From a virus, in the IMG/VR virus record IMGVR_UViG_3300050821_023966, positions 1 to 51,470 of that record: a stretch of DNA of 51,470 nucleotides; one strand, 5' to 3'. The notes below the pieces were generated by a model. It had not been told where the DNA came from. It did not search any database and saw nothing but the letters and a program-made list of their open reading frames with translations. Below are positions 37,348 through 46,242 of the stretch, piece by piece. Each line of letters begins with the position of its first letter. Position 1 is the first letter of the stretch. Made by a program: the position numbers and the translations under genes.

Positions 37348-37416
37348 TAACACCGCCCAACCAATCATAGTTTTTGTTTTTCTAGTGGTAAACCTGATGG
37401 AGTTGCAAACCACTCT
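37348..37416. repeat. Dispersed repeat, copy 2
   Basis: Homologous to 15963-16030. Here the minus-strand frame (EWFATPSGLPLEKQKL) ends at a stop, so this copy is not coding. Confidence 0.55.
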
Positions 37417-37431
37417 CCGCCGATTGAAAAG

Positions 37432-37575
37432 CTAATTCATTAAAGACTTTGCTTTTCTATAAAATTCTTTTCTTTGACTCTTGGAATACATTTCAAACCT
37501 TTTGTTTGATTCATCCACCGAAGCGAATATCGCTTTTCTATCAAAACTTTCCTTCGGCTTTTCTAACTTTTTCAT
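37432..37575 (-). CDS. Small basic protein (47 aa)
   Basis: MKKLEKPKESFDRKAIFASV start, charged helix. Follows a terminator on its upstream side. Unknown. Confidence 0.55.
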   Translation of the reverse strand: MKKLEKPKESFDRKAIFASVDESNKRFEMYSKSQRKEFYRKAKSLMN

Positions 37576-37586
37576 AAATTTTACCA

Positions 37587-37621
37587 ACAAAAAACCCGTT
37601 TTCCTTTTCGGTTAACGGGTT
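37587..37621 (-). terminator. Rho-independent terminator (minus strand)
   Basis: AACCCGTT/AACGGGTT stem followed on the minus strand by a run of Ts. Confidence 0.8.
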
Positions 37622-37870
37622 GATCAAAGTCTTTTTTTACAAGATGTCACCCGTTACTTCTATTATCATAGAAGCGTTCCCATTTCATCGTTGTATTAAT
37701 ATGTTGCATTTACTTTTTTCTTTCCGTTTAAATTGTTATTCGTATAGAATACACTATGTTTCTCATTTCGTCAAGGACTTTTTTTCATCTTTTTCTGTCA
37801 CTTGTTTTGAACCACAGCCGTTCTTTACTATATATACATATTATCAGAAAATAGAAATATGTCAAGAAAT
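37622..37870 (-). ncRNA. Short transcription unit with two promoters (sRNA candidate)
   Basis: Two minus-strand promoters are visible: TTGACA-N16-TAATAT around 37838-37865 and TTGACG-N17-TATTCT around 37747-37775. Downstream are a hairpin CTTCTAT-GATA-ATAGAAG and then the terminator at 37587-37621. Only a 20-aa frame (MQHINTTMKWERFYDNRSNG) is present. Confidence 0.5.
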
Positions 37871-37899
37871 CTTTAAAATATTTTTAATGTACCGTAAAT

Positions 37900-38130
37900 T
37901 TATACCTTTGAGGCACTTAATTTGGCCTCAAGTTCCTTACATTTAGCGATTAATATATCGGTGGCACAACAATTATCAATGGGTGACGTGAAAAATTGGT
38001 CATCTTTTTCACTTAATGGTAATCCTCCATAGTGCATTTCACATACATAATTCAACGCACGAGAATAAGCATCCTTAAAGTGTTGAAGGACTTCGACTTC
38101 CGATGCTAAATCATGGGCTTTAGTAATCAT
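37900..38130 (-). CDS. Hypothetical protein (76 aa)
   Basis: MITKAHDLASEVEVLQHFKD start, ends in a short coil. Two adjacent Cys (NCCATD). Follows the large zinc protein gene by 12 nt. Unknown. Confidence 0.65.
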   Translation of the reverse strand: MITKAHDLASEVEVLQHFKDAYSRALNYVCEMHYGGLPLSEKDDQFFTSPIDNCCATDILIAKCKELEAKLSASKV

Positions 38131-38142
38131 TATTGTCCTCTT

Positions 38143-40416
38143 TTATAAGTGTGTGATATCCAACGCAGTAGGATTTTTATCCTTTTCAAGACATTTATCA
38201 CATTTCTTTTGACCAGCGTCTTTTTGTTTCTTGGTTATTTTACCCTGTCTACAATTTGGACAGGTATAATCTGCTTCCATATGCTCTTGAATTGGTGTCC
38301 ATCCATTTGCTCTGACACCAGCATCAAAATAAAACCATTGATTTCTTGAATTTTTGACAATTGTTCGGAAGTATGTTGAATTGGTATCAACCTTCCACAC
38401 AAGTGTCTGGTGTTCATCTTTTTTAACAAATTCTATGGATTTAAAATCATTGCCCCATACTTTCTTTGCCAATTCCGTGGCTTTATTGGTATCCTCTTGT
38501 GATACTGGTGGAGTTGCCGCAGCTTTTTCTTTCGCGGCGGCATCAGCGGCAGCTTGATCAACAACATCATCACCCTGTAATAAATCTTCGTTTGTGTCCT
38601 TTTTACTCAAATAAGCTTTAAACTTCTCAAACGGGTTTTCATTTATTCTACCGATTTTCCAATCAACACTATCCTGACCAACTTCATCAGGAGATTTCTT
38701 GGGTTTGCCCTGTTCATCACTTGCTTGATGTGAATGATCCGTAGCATTAATCGTATCAATGGCCGTATGAGTTTCTCTCATGCTATTCCATGCTTCCTCA
38801 AGACTATCACCATGCTTATTATGTAATGACCACATAGTGGCATATGCTTTCTCAGAATTACCATATTGTTTAATCAATTTATCTCTTAAATCAGCAGGAA
38901 AGTTTGGCGGTACTGTTTCCGATAAATTATACATCTCTTTCATTAAACTAGAATATCTAAAATCAACTTCTTCATTTATACCACCAGTTTCTTTGTCACC
39001 ACAGGTCTTACATAGTTTCTGACCAGCAGGATTCTTGCTAATAGCAGGTTCCTTCAAACATACATCACATTTACCCGATACAGTACTAGTCTTTGCTAAT
39101 GGGCCTGATGGCGCAGCATTAGCAGTATTATGAGATTCAGGTGAATGAACCCATTGTTTGTAATGATCATCGGAACAAAAATTACTGGGATACATATGTC
39201 CTCCTACTTCATTACCACAAAATTTACATTTCTTAACACCATTCTCTCTTTTTACATCCATACTCTCGTTAGGACTTGGTGGCTCAAACTTCATATTCAA
39301 TTGTGACTCCGTCCATCCCCACCAACGTTTACCAGTATTTTGGACATCCTCTTCGGCTTCTTCTTTTGATGGTAAATCAGTTATATTAAATCCATTTTGT
39401 AAAAGATACTTACATGCCGTATCATAATCAACAACCTCTGTGGATTTAAGCATATGCTCATTCATTCCATTACTTACGGGATCACCCATGGATGGTGACC
39501 ATTCATTCTTCATGTATCCCTTTCCATCACAATGCACACATGGCTTCACTAATTTAATACCATTGCAGTGTGGACATTTATTCTTGTTTTTATAATCATC
39601 CCATCTCTCTTTTCTCTTCTCCCATCTATCACTTCCCATGTCATTTTCCTCTAACCAAGGCTGACTCTTAAAATGTGCATTAACATCAGCAATCGCTTTA
39701 GCAATCTCTGGTTTCTTTAACCATTCACCGTGTGCCCAACTGCCTTTAAATTTTTCAAACGACGCATTACCAGAAGTGTTACCCAATGATCTATAATAAA
39801 CCATAGCTTCTACGTTCTTATCTTTCTTGGCCTTATTATATGCCATTCTCAATTGATCACTATAATCAGCTTTATCTCCACCACCAGATGGATAATGTTC
39901 TTCGACGCCCGTTGCTTTTTCGCCAGCATCATGTTGTGAGGAAAGACAACTTGGACATCTCTTATATTCTCCGTAAGATGGTGTAAACGTTTTACCACAT
40001 TTACATTTCACTGGTTTTGGGTTAGTGCCATCATCTTTGGATAAATCCTTTTCTTCGTGTTCACCGAAATATTTCAATTCCATATTACGAATATTCTTCT
40101 GTCTAGGCTCAACACGAACAGTATCACCAAATCCTTTAGCAAAACTATCCGCTTTTTCTTTATCTCTATCCATAAAAATACAAGTATTGGTATCCTTGTC
40201 ATATACACAATATAAGGTTTCGTCCCCAGTGGCTTCATCTACACCAGTTTTCTTTTTATAAACATTACATGTATCTTTGTGTGGGTCATGCTCAGATTTA
40301 TCTTGTGCTCCGCAATTACAATCATTATCTTCATGATCGGATAGTGCCTCCATTAACAATGCCTTGTGTTTTTCAAAAGTATTGTTAAATCTTTCTTGAT
40401 TGAATTCTTTGTTCAT
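38143..40416 (-). CDS. Large multi-zinc-ribbon protein (757 aa)
   Basis: The largest gene. It contains at least six CxxC-type modules: CNCG, CKCGKTF...RCPSC, DnaJ-like CPHCNGIKL...CVHCDGKGY, CKFCGNEV...FCSDDH, CDVCLKE...LCKTCG and CPNCRQGK...KKCDKC. The N-terminus (NKEFNQERFNNTFEKHKALL) mirrors that of the next gene (KEFNQQLFGDTFNRHRSLL). A segment EKAYATMWSLHNKHGDSLEEAWNS lies in the middle. Possibly a virion or scaffold protein; function unknown. Confidence 0.72.
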   Translation of the reverse strand: MNKEFNQERFNNTFEKHKALLMEALSDHEDNDCNCGAQDKSEHDPHKDTCNVYKKKTGVDEATGDETLYCVYDKDTNTCIFMDRDKEKADSFAKGFGDTVRVEPRQKNIRNMELKYFGEHEEKDLSKDDGTNPKPVKCKCGKTFTPSYGEYKRCPSCLSSQHDAGEKATGVEEHYPSGGGDKADYSDQLRMAYNKAKKDKNVEAMVYYRSLGNTSGNASFEKFKGSWAHGEWLKKPEIAKAIADVNAHFKSQPWLEENDMGSDRWEKRKERWDDYKNKNKCPHCNGIKLVKPCVHCDGKGYMKNEWSPSMGDPVSNGMNEHMLKSTEVVDYDTACKYLLQNGFNITDLPSKEEAEEDVQNTGKRWWGWTESQLNMKFEPPSPNESMDVKRENGVKKCKFCGNEVGGHMYPSNFCSDDHYKQWVHSPESHNTANAAPSGPLAKTSTVSGKCDVCLKEPAISKNPAGQKLCKTCGDKETGGINEEVDFRYSSLMKEMYNLSETVPPNFPADLRDKLIKQYGNSEKAYATMWSLHNKHGDSLEEAWNSMRETHTAIDTINATDHSHQASDEQGKPKKSPDEVGQDSVDWKIGRINENPFEKFKAYLSKKDTNEDLLQGDDVVDQAAADAAAKEKAAATPPVSQEDTNKATELAKKVWGNDFKSIEFVKKDEHQTLVWKVDTNSTYFRTIVKNSRNQWFYFDAGVRANGWTPIQEHMEADYTCPNCRQGKITKKQKDAGQKKCDKCLEKDKNPTALDITHL

Positions 40417-40421
40417 AAATT

Positions 40422-41303
40422 TTATATCGGTTTTACATAATTTAAAGCGGTAAACTTAATACCAACTATTTCTTTATGTGCCTTGATCTTTGCTTTTATA
40501 TTTATCTTATCACCAACTTTGGCATTAGGAAAATTCCCACCCAAATTAAACGTCAAAAACTTATTATCATTACCATCCTTTAACTTATATACAGTATAAC
40601 TTCCCTGTGGACTATTCTTGACACTAATATTATATATCTCCAATTCACCATTATACTTCTCCCCGACTTGTCCAATAAACTGACTCGCTGATGTCTCAAG
40701 ATTCTTCTTCGTCATATCTTGAAAATATAAATCAGCAAAATATCTTATATTAGTTGATGCCTCTGTACCAGCATACTTCGGGTCTTGATTCTGGGCTAAC
40801 CATGCAAAATATCCCGGATTATCTAAATAAACTTCAGCAAACGTCTTACCACGGTACTTACCAAATGTAAAGGTCGGTGTATTCTTAGTCTTACCAATCA
40901 ATCCATGTGCCGTGGCATCCGTCCAAAGTTGCAATTCAACATTCTTAACCGCAGGAAATGCCAACGCTTTCGTCACGGCACTTAAAAGATTAGTAGTCAA
41001 ATTACCCATATATATAGGATTTTTTATAAATCCAGCAAACCTCGGATCAATCTGCTTAACTCTCCAAAATGTATAATAAACCTGATGCTTACCAGTCACA
41101 TCAATAGCATAATACCCCTTCTTATCTTCCTTCGTTACACTCTTATTATGCTCACCAATTAAATTCATCGCCTGTGTTCTATCTTCTTCAGGAATATCCT
41201 TCCACTCCATTGCCTCGTTCATTTGAATACCAACACTTTCACTCAATAAACTTCTATGTCTATTAAAAGTATCACCGAATAATTGTTGATTGAACTCTTT
41301 CAT
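40422..41303 (-). CDS. Hypothetical protein with ExoX-C-like motif (293 aa)
   Basis: FTFGKYRGKTFAEVYLDNPG followed by YFAWLAQNQD matches the FGKYKGxxxxEVxxxDPxYLxWL motif found at exonuclease X C-termini and in phage proteins. The C-terminal GDKINIKAKIKAH region looks like an OB fold. Shares its N-terminal ~20-residue tag with the 757-aa protein. Overlaps the next gene (TAATG). Confidence 0.65.
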   Translation of the reverse strand: MKEFNQQLFGDTFNRHRSLLSESVGIQMNEAMEWKDIPEEDRTQAMNLIGEHNKSVTKEDKKGYYAIDVTGKHQVYYTFWRVKQIDPRFAGFIKNPIYMGNLTTNLLSAVTKALAFPAVKNVELQLWTDATAHGLIGKTKNTPTFTFGKYRGKTFAEVYLDNPGYFAWLAQNQDPKYAGTEASTNIRYFADLYFQDMTKKNLETSASQFIGQVGEKYNGELEIYNISVKNSPQGSYTVYKLKDGNDNKFLTFNLGGNFPNAKVGDKINIKAKIKAHKEIVGIKFTALNYVKPI

Positions 41304-42226
41304 TAAATTCTATCTTGAACATCCTTGGCTATCTCCAATTTCAACTTATTGCGAATCACGTTCGGTAATGAATCAAAATCAACACCCTCATTACTCGTGG
41401 GGCTTACGTCATCTAATTCAATACCATTATATTTTCCCTTATAATATTCAACGGTAACCTTATAACGATACTCATATTCATCGCCAGTAGGTGGATCAAT
41501 ATATTTAACAATTCCGTTAACTATACTATGTTCAGTATCATCCGCTCTACCAGCATCCTCCACATCATCATCACCAAAATCTTCATTGGCCATCTTCATG
41601 AACACCTTCAAATTCTTGACATGATGTTCTCTTTTAAGTAATTCAATAAACTTCTTAAATGCCTCATGACTACTAACATTTATATCAAATCTAAATTCGG
41701 TATTAGTGCCTTCTTTCTTAGCATTAATTAGCGTATATGTAGGACTAGCAGGACTTCCCTCACCAACATCAATCATACTCCTCAAAACCAATTCACTAGC
41801 CATAGTACTGGCATTATATCCAAAAAAATCATCCATCGTGAACTTTATAGTAGCATGATACTCACCATTAGCCACTTCTAATAAACATTCCTTAATTATA
41901 GCTATTAATTTATTCTTATTGATCTTATTCTCACTGAATCCGTTTCCCCATCCACTATCATTAGCCCATTTAACTAATTCAGGCCATTCACCATGAAACA
42001 ATTCTTCGTTAGAGTCATATTCCGATGAATGCTCAACGGAATATACTTTAAGTGATTGATCCAAACACCAGACTTCTAAACTATTATCATATCTACCTTC
42101 TTTATGAAAATGTATCGCATCAATCCTCACAAATCCATTATCCTCTAAAAATTTAATCTGTTCAGGTGAGAAACATAAATCCTCAACGGCTTCCTTAATT
42201 AATTCTTTTAATTCCAACTTGTTCAT
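41303..42226 (-). CDS. Hypothetical protein with repeated LIKE-type peptides (307 aa)
   Basis: Begins MNKLELKELIKEAVEDL and carries a second copy NKNKLIAIIKECLLEVANG near residue 103, the same peptide that starts the next gene. The body is acidic and beta-rich. Fusion of two tagged proteins seems possible. Function unknown. Confidence 0.65.
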   Translation of the reverse strand: MNKLELKELIKEAVEDLCFSPEQIKFLEDNGFVRIDAIHFHKEGRYDNSLEVWCLDQSLKVYSVEHSSEYDSNEELFHGEWPELVKWANDSGWGNGFSENKINKNKLIAIIKECLLEVANGEYHATIKFTMDDFFGYNASTMASELVLRSMIDVGEGSPASPTYTLINAKKEGTNTEFRFDINVSSHEAFKKFIELLKREHHVKNLKVFMKMANEDFGDDDVEDAGRADDTEHSIVNGIVKYIDPPTGDEYEYRYKVTVEYYKGKYNGIELDDVSPTSNEGVDFDSLPNVIRNKLKLEIAKDVQDRI

Positions 42227-42651
42227 ATGTTCTTATCAATGAAATCTTTTACTTGTGGTAATATTTGTCCAATTTGTTTATTACTCATTGTATATCTGGT
42301 GGCTTGTTGTAATCCACCAAATCCAAACGATCCACTCACACCTTGAACACGATAATACTCTTCATTAGTATTGGCTGCGACATTATGCAATTTTACTTTC
42401 TTTAAAGCAACCTTGGCAAGATATTTCTGACCTCCATGACCTTGTATGTCATATTTAACTTCTAACGGTAAATAAAACCATCCATCCTCTATAACTTTTA
42501 CACCACTTAAAGTTTTTAATTTATCACCAGTTTCGATAGATACATACATCTTATCACCCTTTATAACGTATGGAGTATTAATTTTAGTTCGTTCATCAGC
42601 AATCTCTAAAAGAGATTCTTTAATTAAAATTTTTAAATCATTCTTGTTCAT
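42223..42651 (-). CDS. Hypothetical protein with LIKE-type N-terminus (142 aa)
   Basis: From ATG 42651: MNKNDLKILIKESLLEIADE. Beta-rich body (SGVKVIEDGWFYLPLEVKYD). A TTGAGT-N17-TATATT promoter lies ~10 nt upstream of the ATG. Unknown. Confidence 0.65.
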   Translation of the reverse strand: MNKNDLKILIKESLLEIADERTKINTPYVIKGDKMYVSIETGDKLKTLSGVKVIEDGWFYLPLEVKYDIQGHGGQKYLAKVALKKVKLHNVAANTNEEYYRVQGVSGSFGFGGLQQATRYTMSNKQIGQILPQVKDFIDKNI

Positions 42652-42712
42652 ATAATAAATAAATATACAAACAATTATGTAAGTACTCAAAAATTAACAT
42701 ATTTATACCCAT

Positions 42713-43441
42713 ATGACATATCGAAGCATTTGGCTATCAGACCTCCACATGGGGGCAAATAATTGTAATATCTCCAAACTCCTAGATTTCCTCAAACATA
42801 ACGATTGCGAAAACCTTTTCATCGTCGGTGACTTCATTGATGGTTGGGAATTAAAACGTAAATGGAACTGGACTAATGAATATAATACCCTCATCCAAAA
42901 ACTCCTCAGAAAATCCAGACACGGCACCAATATCTTCATCATCATCGGTAATCATGACGAATTCCTCTTCAATTTCGAAAATTTTGAATTCGGTAATATA
43001 AAAATTCTAAGAGAATATATCCATACTACCAATAATAACCAAAAAGTACTAGTAATCCATGGTGACCAATTCGACGGTATTATCAAATATACTAAATGGC
43101 TCCAACACCTCGGCTCTTACCTATACAATTATATTATAGATATTAATACATTAATCAATAAATTATCAAAGAAACATGGCAGTGGAAAGACCTTCTCCTT
43201 TGCTAAATTCATTAAACAAAATACTAAATCAATCCTTAGCTTCATTAACGAATTTGAAACCTGCATCTCAACCTATACCATCAAAAAAGAATGCCAGTCA
43301 GTCATCGCTGGTCATATCCACACACCCATCCATAAAGTAATCAACGGTATCAACTATTTTAACTGCGGATCATTTCAAGAAAATGAATATCATGCAGTCG
43401 TTGAGCACATCGATGGAAGGTTAGAACTCATAAAAATATAA
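42713..43441 (+). CDS. LpxH-like metallophosphoesterase (242 aa)
   Basis: All calcineurin-like motifs are present in order: WLSDLHMG, VGDFIDGWE, IIGNHDEF, VIHGDQFDG, AGHIHTP. The order and the FIDGWE variant resemble UDP-2,3-diacylglucosamine diphosphatase (LpxH family) of lipid A synthesis, though the substrate is uncertain. Isolated plus-strand gene between minus-strand genes, suggesting separate acquisition. Confidence 0.85.
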   Translation: MTYRSIWLSDLHMGANNCNISKLLDFLKHNDCENLFIVGDFIDGWELKRKWNWTNEYNTLIQKLLRKSRHGTNIFIIIGNHDEFLFNFENFEFGNIKILREYIHTTNNNQKVLVIHGDQFDGIIKYTKWLQHLGSYLYNYIIDINTLINKLSKKHGSGKTFSFAKFIKQNTKSILSFINEFETCISTYTIKKECQSVIAGHIHTPIHKVINGINYFNCGSFQENEYHAVVEHIDGRLELIKI

Positions 43442-43470
43442 TTTAGACCAAGGTGGTGTAGGAAAATTAG

Positions 43471-43788
43471 TTAATCGAAAATGGAAATATTATAAAAATG
43501 GCAATTAATCTCTAACTGATTAACCATATCCTTAATATAGTCATATATATAATTACCCTTTAACCACTTGTAATACCTATCCACTTCCTCCCAATTAGTA
43601 ACTTCTACAACACACTCATACTCCTTAAATACACTCGCATACATCGTTAATGTCCGAAATGCATATATCTCACTCGGTGGAGCACTATATTCCGCACTAA
43701 TTATTAAATTATTACTCATATATCTCTTATACATATACTTCCATACATACAAATCTCCCATAAAAAATTTACCAAAAATTTTAAACAC
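43471..43788 (-). CDS. Hypothetical protein (105 aa)
   Basis: MFKIFGKFFMGDLYVWKYMY start, aromatic-rich. No motif. Convergent with the LpxH-like gene. Confidence 0.6.
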   Translation of the reverse strand: MFKIFGKFFMGDLYVWKYMYKRYMSNNLIISAEYSAPPSEIYAFRTLTMYASVFKEYECVVEVTNWEEVDRYYKWLKGNYIYDYIKDMVNQLEINCHFYNISIFD

Positions 43789-44038
43789 ACTTAATGTACA
43801 TCTCTATCAAAAACTTCATATCCAAACTCAATAAATACACAAGTATAAAATTAGTCATAAAAAAGTATCTGAATATATTGAACGTATCTCGTCGGGGTCC
43901 TGAGGACCCCCCTTTCCCATGTTAAGAAGCAGGGGGTCACGGGTGGGGAGAGTATGCCTTTTTTGACCCTTTTTTGATGGCTACCTATACGGGGGCATAT
44001 GGTCATTATAACAACCCCTATGCCCCCGTCTAACTACC
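43789..44038. other. GC-rich hairpin region (250 nt)
   Basis: No gene. Two strong dyads: GGGGTCC-TGA-GGACCCC (43894-43910) and an 11-bp perfect stem ACGGGGGCATA/TATGCCCCCGT (43989-44029). Much more GC-rich than its surroundings. Could be terminators or a regulatory/replication site. Confidence 0.5.
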
Positions 44039-44362
44039 TTAGTGGCACCAACTTGTGTAATGTGCCTTGGTCTTATCAGCCTCGAAGTAAGCATAAGCAT
44101 AGCTGGTAATCTTTAAACTATACCTGAAGTGGTTGCTTGGCTTGACGAGCTTAGTCATTACTGGGCCTTCAAAGGTATTCATAACGGGCGTTGCTTTACC
44201 AGCCATGACACCATCTTCGATTACCTTGCTACTAATCTTCTGTATCTTAATGGTTTTGCCTGAAGGGTTTACACCGACGACTTGATAGAAGTCTATGTTG
44301 GTTTGGTCATAGCCCCATGAGCTTACGAATAGATCACCGACAACGATTGTGTGTTTGTTCAT
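44039..44362 (-). CDS. Hypothetical protein (107 aa)
   Basis: MNKHTIVVGDLFVSSWGYDQ start, beta-rich. Promoter TTGACC-N17-TATAAT ends exactly 6 nt (AACACT) before the ATG. Found at the divergent boundary. Unknown. Confidence 0.68.
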   Translation of the reverse strand: MNKHTIVVGDLFVSSWGYDQTNIDFYQVVGVNPSGKTIKIQKISSKVIEDGVMAGKATPVMNTFEGPVMTKLVKPSNHFRYSLKITSYAYAYFEADKTKAHYTSWCH

Positions 44363-44368
44363 AGTGTT

Positions 44369-44397
44369 ATTATATTAAATTACTTCTGATGGGTCAA
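44369..44397 (-). promoter_or_regulatory. Leaderless-type promoter
   Basis: TTGACC, N17, TATAAT, AACACT, ATG at 44362. Confidence 0.85.
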
Positions 44398-44575
44398 TGA
44401 CGATATGAGTATCTTTGAGGAAATCTTTGGTGTTTTGATTCAATTTAATGACGGGCATATCTGGACGATAGGTATCATAGCGAATAAATGTTCCTGTTCC
44501 TTCATGTGCTGGATTACCATCGAGGCGAAAATGGATAGTTTGATTTGGTTTATAGCCAAGCATTTGTGTTTTCAT
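44375..44575 (-). CDS. Hypothetical protein (66 aa)
   Basis: MKTQMLGYKPNQTIHFRLDG start. TTGACA-N16-CATAAT ends 6 nt before the ATG. Unknown. Confidence 0.65.
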   Translation of the reverse strand: MKTQMLGYKPNQTIHFRLDGNPAHEGTGTFIRYDTYRPDMPVIKLNQNTKDFLKDTHIVIDPSEVI

Positions 44576-44581
44576 GCCCTT

Positions 44582-44609
44582 ATTATGACAGAATCAAATG
44601 AAGTGTCAA
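44582..44609 (-). promoter_or_regulatory. Divergent leaderless promoter, minus side
   Basis: TTGACA, N16 ending ATTCTGT, CATAAT, AAGGGC, ATG. Confidence 0.83.
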
Positions 44610-44672
44610 GGGATATTTTATAAAAAGATTGATTTATTGCAGTTAATTTGGGAAAATAGTTTAAAATAAGTG

Positions 44673-44700
44673 TTGACGTGGTGGATATATCTGTCATAAT
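44673..44700 (+). promoter_or_regulatory. Divergent leaderless promoter, plus side
   Basis: TTGACG, N16 ending ATCTGT, CATAAT, GTGTAT, ATG at 44707. Near-copy of the minus-side promoter. Confidence 0.83.
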
Positions 44701-44706
44701 GTGTAT

Positions 44707-44982
44707 ATGAGTCAACATGGAAGTTTTACGAGGTCATTTGTTGCGATTGCTGTAAAGAGCAATTGGGACAGTGAAGTTACATCGAAGAATTATGCTGAAT
44801 TGCTTGATTCTCTTGAATATGATCGGAAATTTCAGAATCCTCAGCATATCTATGACAATGCTCATTATATGCTTACGCAAACCGATGGGATTTATGGTGT
44901 TAGTCATAAGCAATTGGGTGATTGGCTTATGAGGGAAATTGCTGGATTGGTGGTTGACCAAGTTTTATTTGAAAACTCATGA
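44707..44982 (+). CDS. Hypothetical protein (91 aa)
   Basis: MSQHGSFTRSFVAIAVKSNW start, chosen from the promoter spacing (a GTG 6 nt earlier would lie between -10 and start point). Helical. First gene of the plus arm. Unknown. Confidence 0.68.
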   Translation: MSQHGSFTRSFVAIAVKSNWDSEVTSKNYAELLDSLEYDRKFQNPQHIYDNAHYMLTQTDGIYGVSHKQLGDWLMREIAGLVVDQVLFENS

Positions 44983-45200
44983 AACATCTTATTGGCAAGA
45001 CAATTACATTTTGGATACCGAACGGGATTTCCATCACGCGACAGGATAACAAGATCATTCGTGGTATGACTTCCAAAAAGAAGTCTGGCAGAGTTGTGAT
45101 GGCATTTGACACTCATTGTGTGGTTAATGGTGGTGGTCGTTATGGAACACCGTATGTTGTTGATTCCGATAACTTTATCTCGGAGGGAAGAAAACTATGA
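44979..45200 (+). CDS. Hypothetical protein (73 aa)
   Basis: MKHLIGKTITFWIPNGISIT start, small beta-barrel-like composition. Overlaps both neighbours by 4 nt. Confidence 0.65.
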   Translation: MKHLIGKTITFWIPNGISITRQDNKIIRGMTSKKKSGRVVMAFDTHCVVNGGGRYGTPYVVDSDNFISEGRKL

Positions 45201-45445
45201 ATGCTGAAACTTACCGACAAGCGTATAATGCGGTGATTAAACGATATACTGATAATCCAGAGGATCATTGGCGATTACAGGCTATTAAAGATGCTCAATC
45301 TGGTACATTTCCTCATACAACTGTGATGAATCGGTTGACATTTGATGTTGAGGAAACCGTCAATATCATGGAAATCACTGATCCTCTGGTTGATACGTTT
45401 GTTAAATGTGCCGTCGAATCTTCAAATAAAAGCTTGACTGTCTGA
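45197..45445 (+). CDS. Hypothetical protein (82 aa)
   Basis: MNAETYRQAYNAVIKRYTDN start. One of the few genes with a Shine-Dalgarno-like GGAGG about 10 nt before ATG. Unknown. Confidence 0.65.
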   Translation: MNAETYRQAYNAVIKRYTDNPEDHWRLQAIKDAQSGTFPHTTVMNRLTFDVEETVNIMEITDPLVDTFVKCAVESSNKSLTV

Positions 45446-45464
45446 GTGAGTATGTTATTATATT
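45434..45464 (+). promoter_or_regulatory. Promoter of the 70-aa gene
   Basis: TTGACT, N16, TATTAT (or N19, TATATT), followed by AACACT and ATG at 45471. Confidence 0.75.
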
Positions 45465-45470
45465 AACACT

Positions 45471-45683
45471 ATGAAAAACAAAAAGACTAACGTTCAAATT
45501 GTCACCAGTTACATGAATACTGGTTCACCATTAAATCAAGCGTTTGTGATGGAAGCGATCACCAAGTATGCTGAACAGGTTCGTAATCAACGACTTACCG
45601 TGATTGATTCCATGAAGAACACCTTTGTTTCTGGTGAAGCATGGGTACAATGTGCTGATGAATGGGCTAAAATCCAGAGGTAA
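45471..45683 (+). CDS. Hypothetical protein (70 aa)
   Basis: MKNKKTNVQIVTSYMNTGSP start, helical. Near-leaderless. Unknown. Confidence 0.65.
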   Translation: MKNKKTNVQIVTSYMNTGSPLNQAFVMEAITKYAEQVRNQRLTVIDSMKNTFVSGEAWVQCADEWAKIQR

Positions 45684-45685
45684 TT

Positions 45686-45934
45686 ATGGAATGTTCCAAG
45701 TATATTATCTTTGATAGTGGTGGATTGGAAGTACCGATGGTATTTTCACCACTATTGGAACATGCTCAAGTGGCTTCTGGTATTGGATTACCAGTGATTT
45801 CTGCGGGGTTTTGTAGATTGGATGAACATGAACCATACTACGAAACATGGGGCAAAAGTGTGTCTTTGGGTGTTTCATCCAAAGAATTTGACGGAATATT
45901 AATGACAGATAAACTTCATCGGGAAATTATATGA
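45686..45934 (+). CDS. Hypothetical protein (82 aa)
   Basis: MECSKYIIFDSGGLEVPMVF start; the sequence resembles small phage proteins of unknown role. Preceded by AGAGG five nt before the ATG (possible RBS). Overlaps the next gene by 4 nt. Confidence 0.65.
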   Translation: MECSKYIIFDSGGLEVPMVFSPLLEHAQVASGIGLPVISAGFCRLDEHEPYYETWGKSVSLGVSSKEFDGILMTDKLHREII

Positions 45935-46197
45935 AAACTAAACGGATTAACAAAACTAATCAAGGTAGTTATATTCCAAGACAGGGAGAACTGTTTGGGT
46001 ATGACACAACTGTATCTGATAATTGTGTATATATGTGTGTGAATAGCAATCTTGATAATTTTGGTTCTTTTTCAGCGGTCAGAATTTCTTCACCTAAAAA
46101 CGATTATCCCATTGGACTTATTTGTGCCTGTAATCCAAAAGATCGAACAATGAGGCCATTGGAGCAGGTTGGTGAATTGGTGGTAAAAGAAGTTTAA
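45931..46197 (+). CDS. Hypothetical protein (88 aa)
   Basis: MKTKRINKTNQGSYIPRQGE start, ends LEQVGELVVKEV. Coupled to the gene upstream. Unknown. Confidence 0.65.
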   Translation: MKTKRINKTNQGSYIPRQGELFGYDTTVSDNCVYMCVNSNLDNFGSFSAVRISSPKNDYPIGLICACNPKDRTMRPLEQVGELVVKEV

Positions 46198-46205
46198 ATA
46201 TATTC

Positions 46206-46236
46206 TTGACAGTTTACCGTATTTCCTTCATACTAT
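46206..46236 (+). promoter_or_regulatory. Promoter of the 62-aa gene
   Basis: TTGACA, N17, CATACT (or N19, TACTAT), then ATG at 46243. Confidence 0.65.
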
Positions 46237-46242
46237 CACTAC

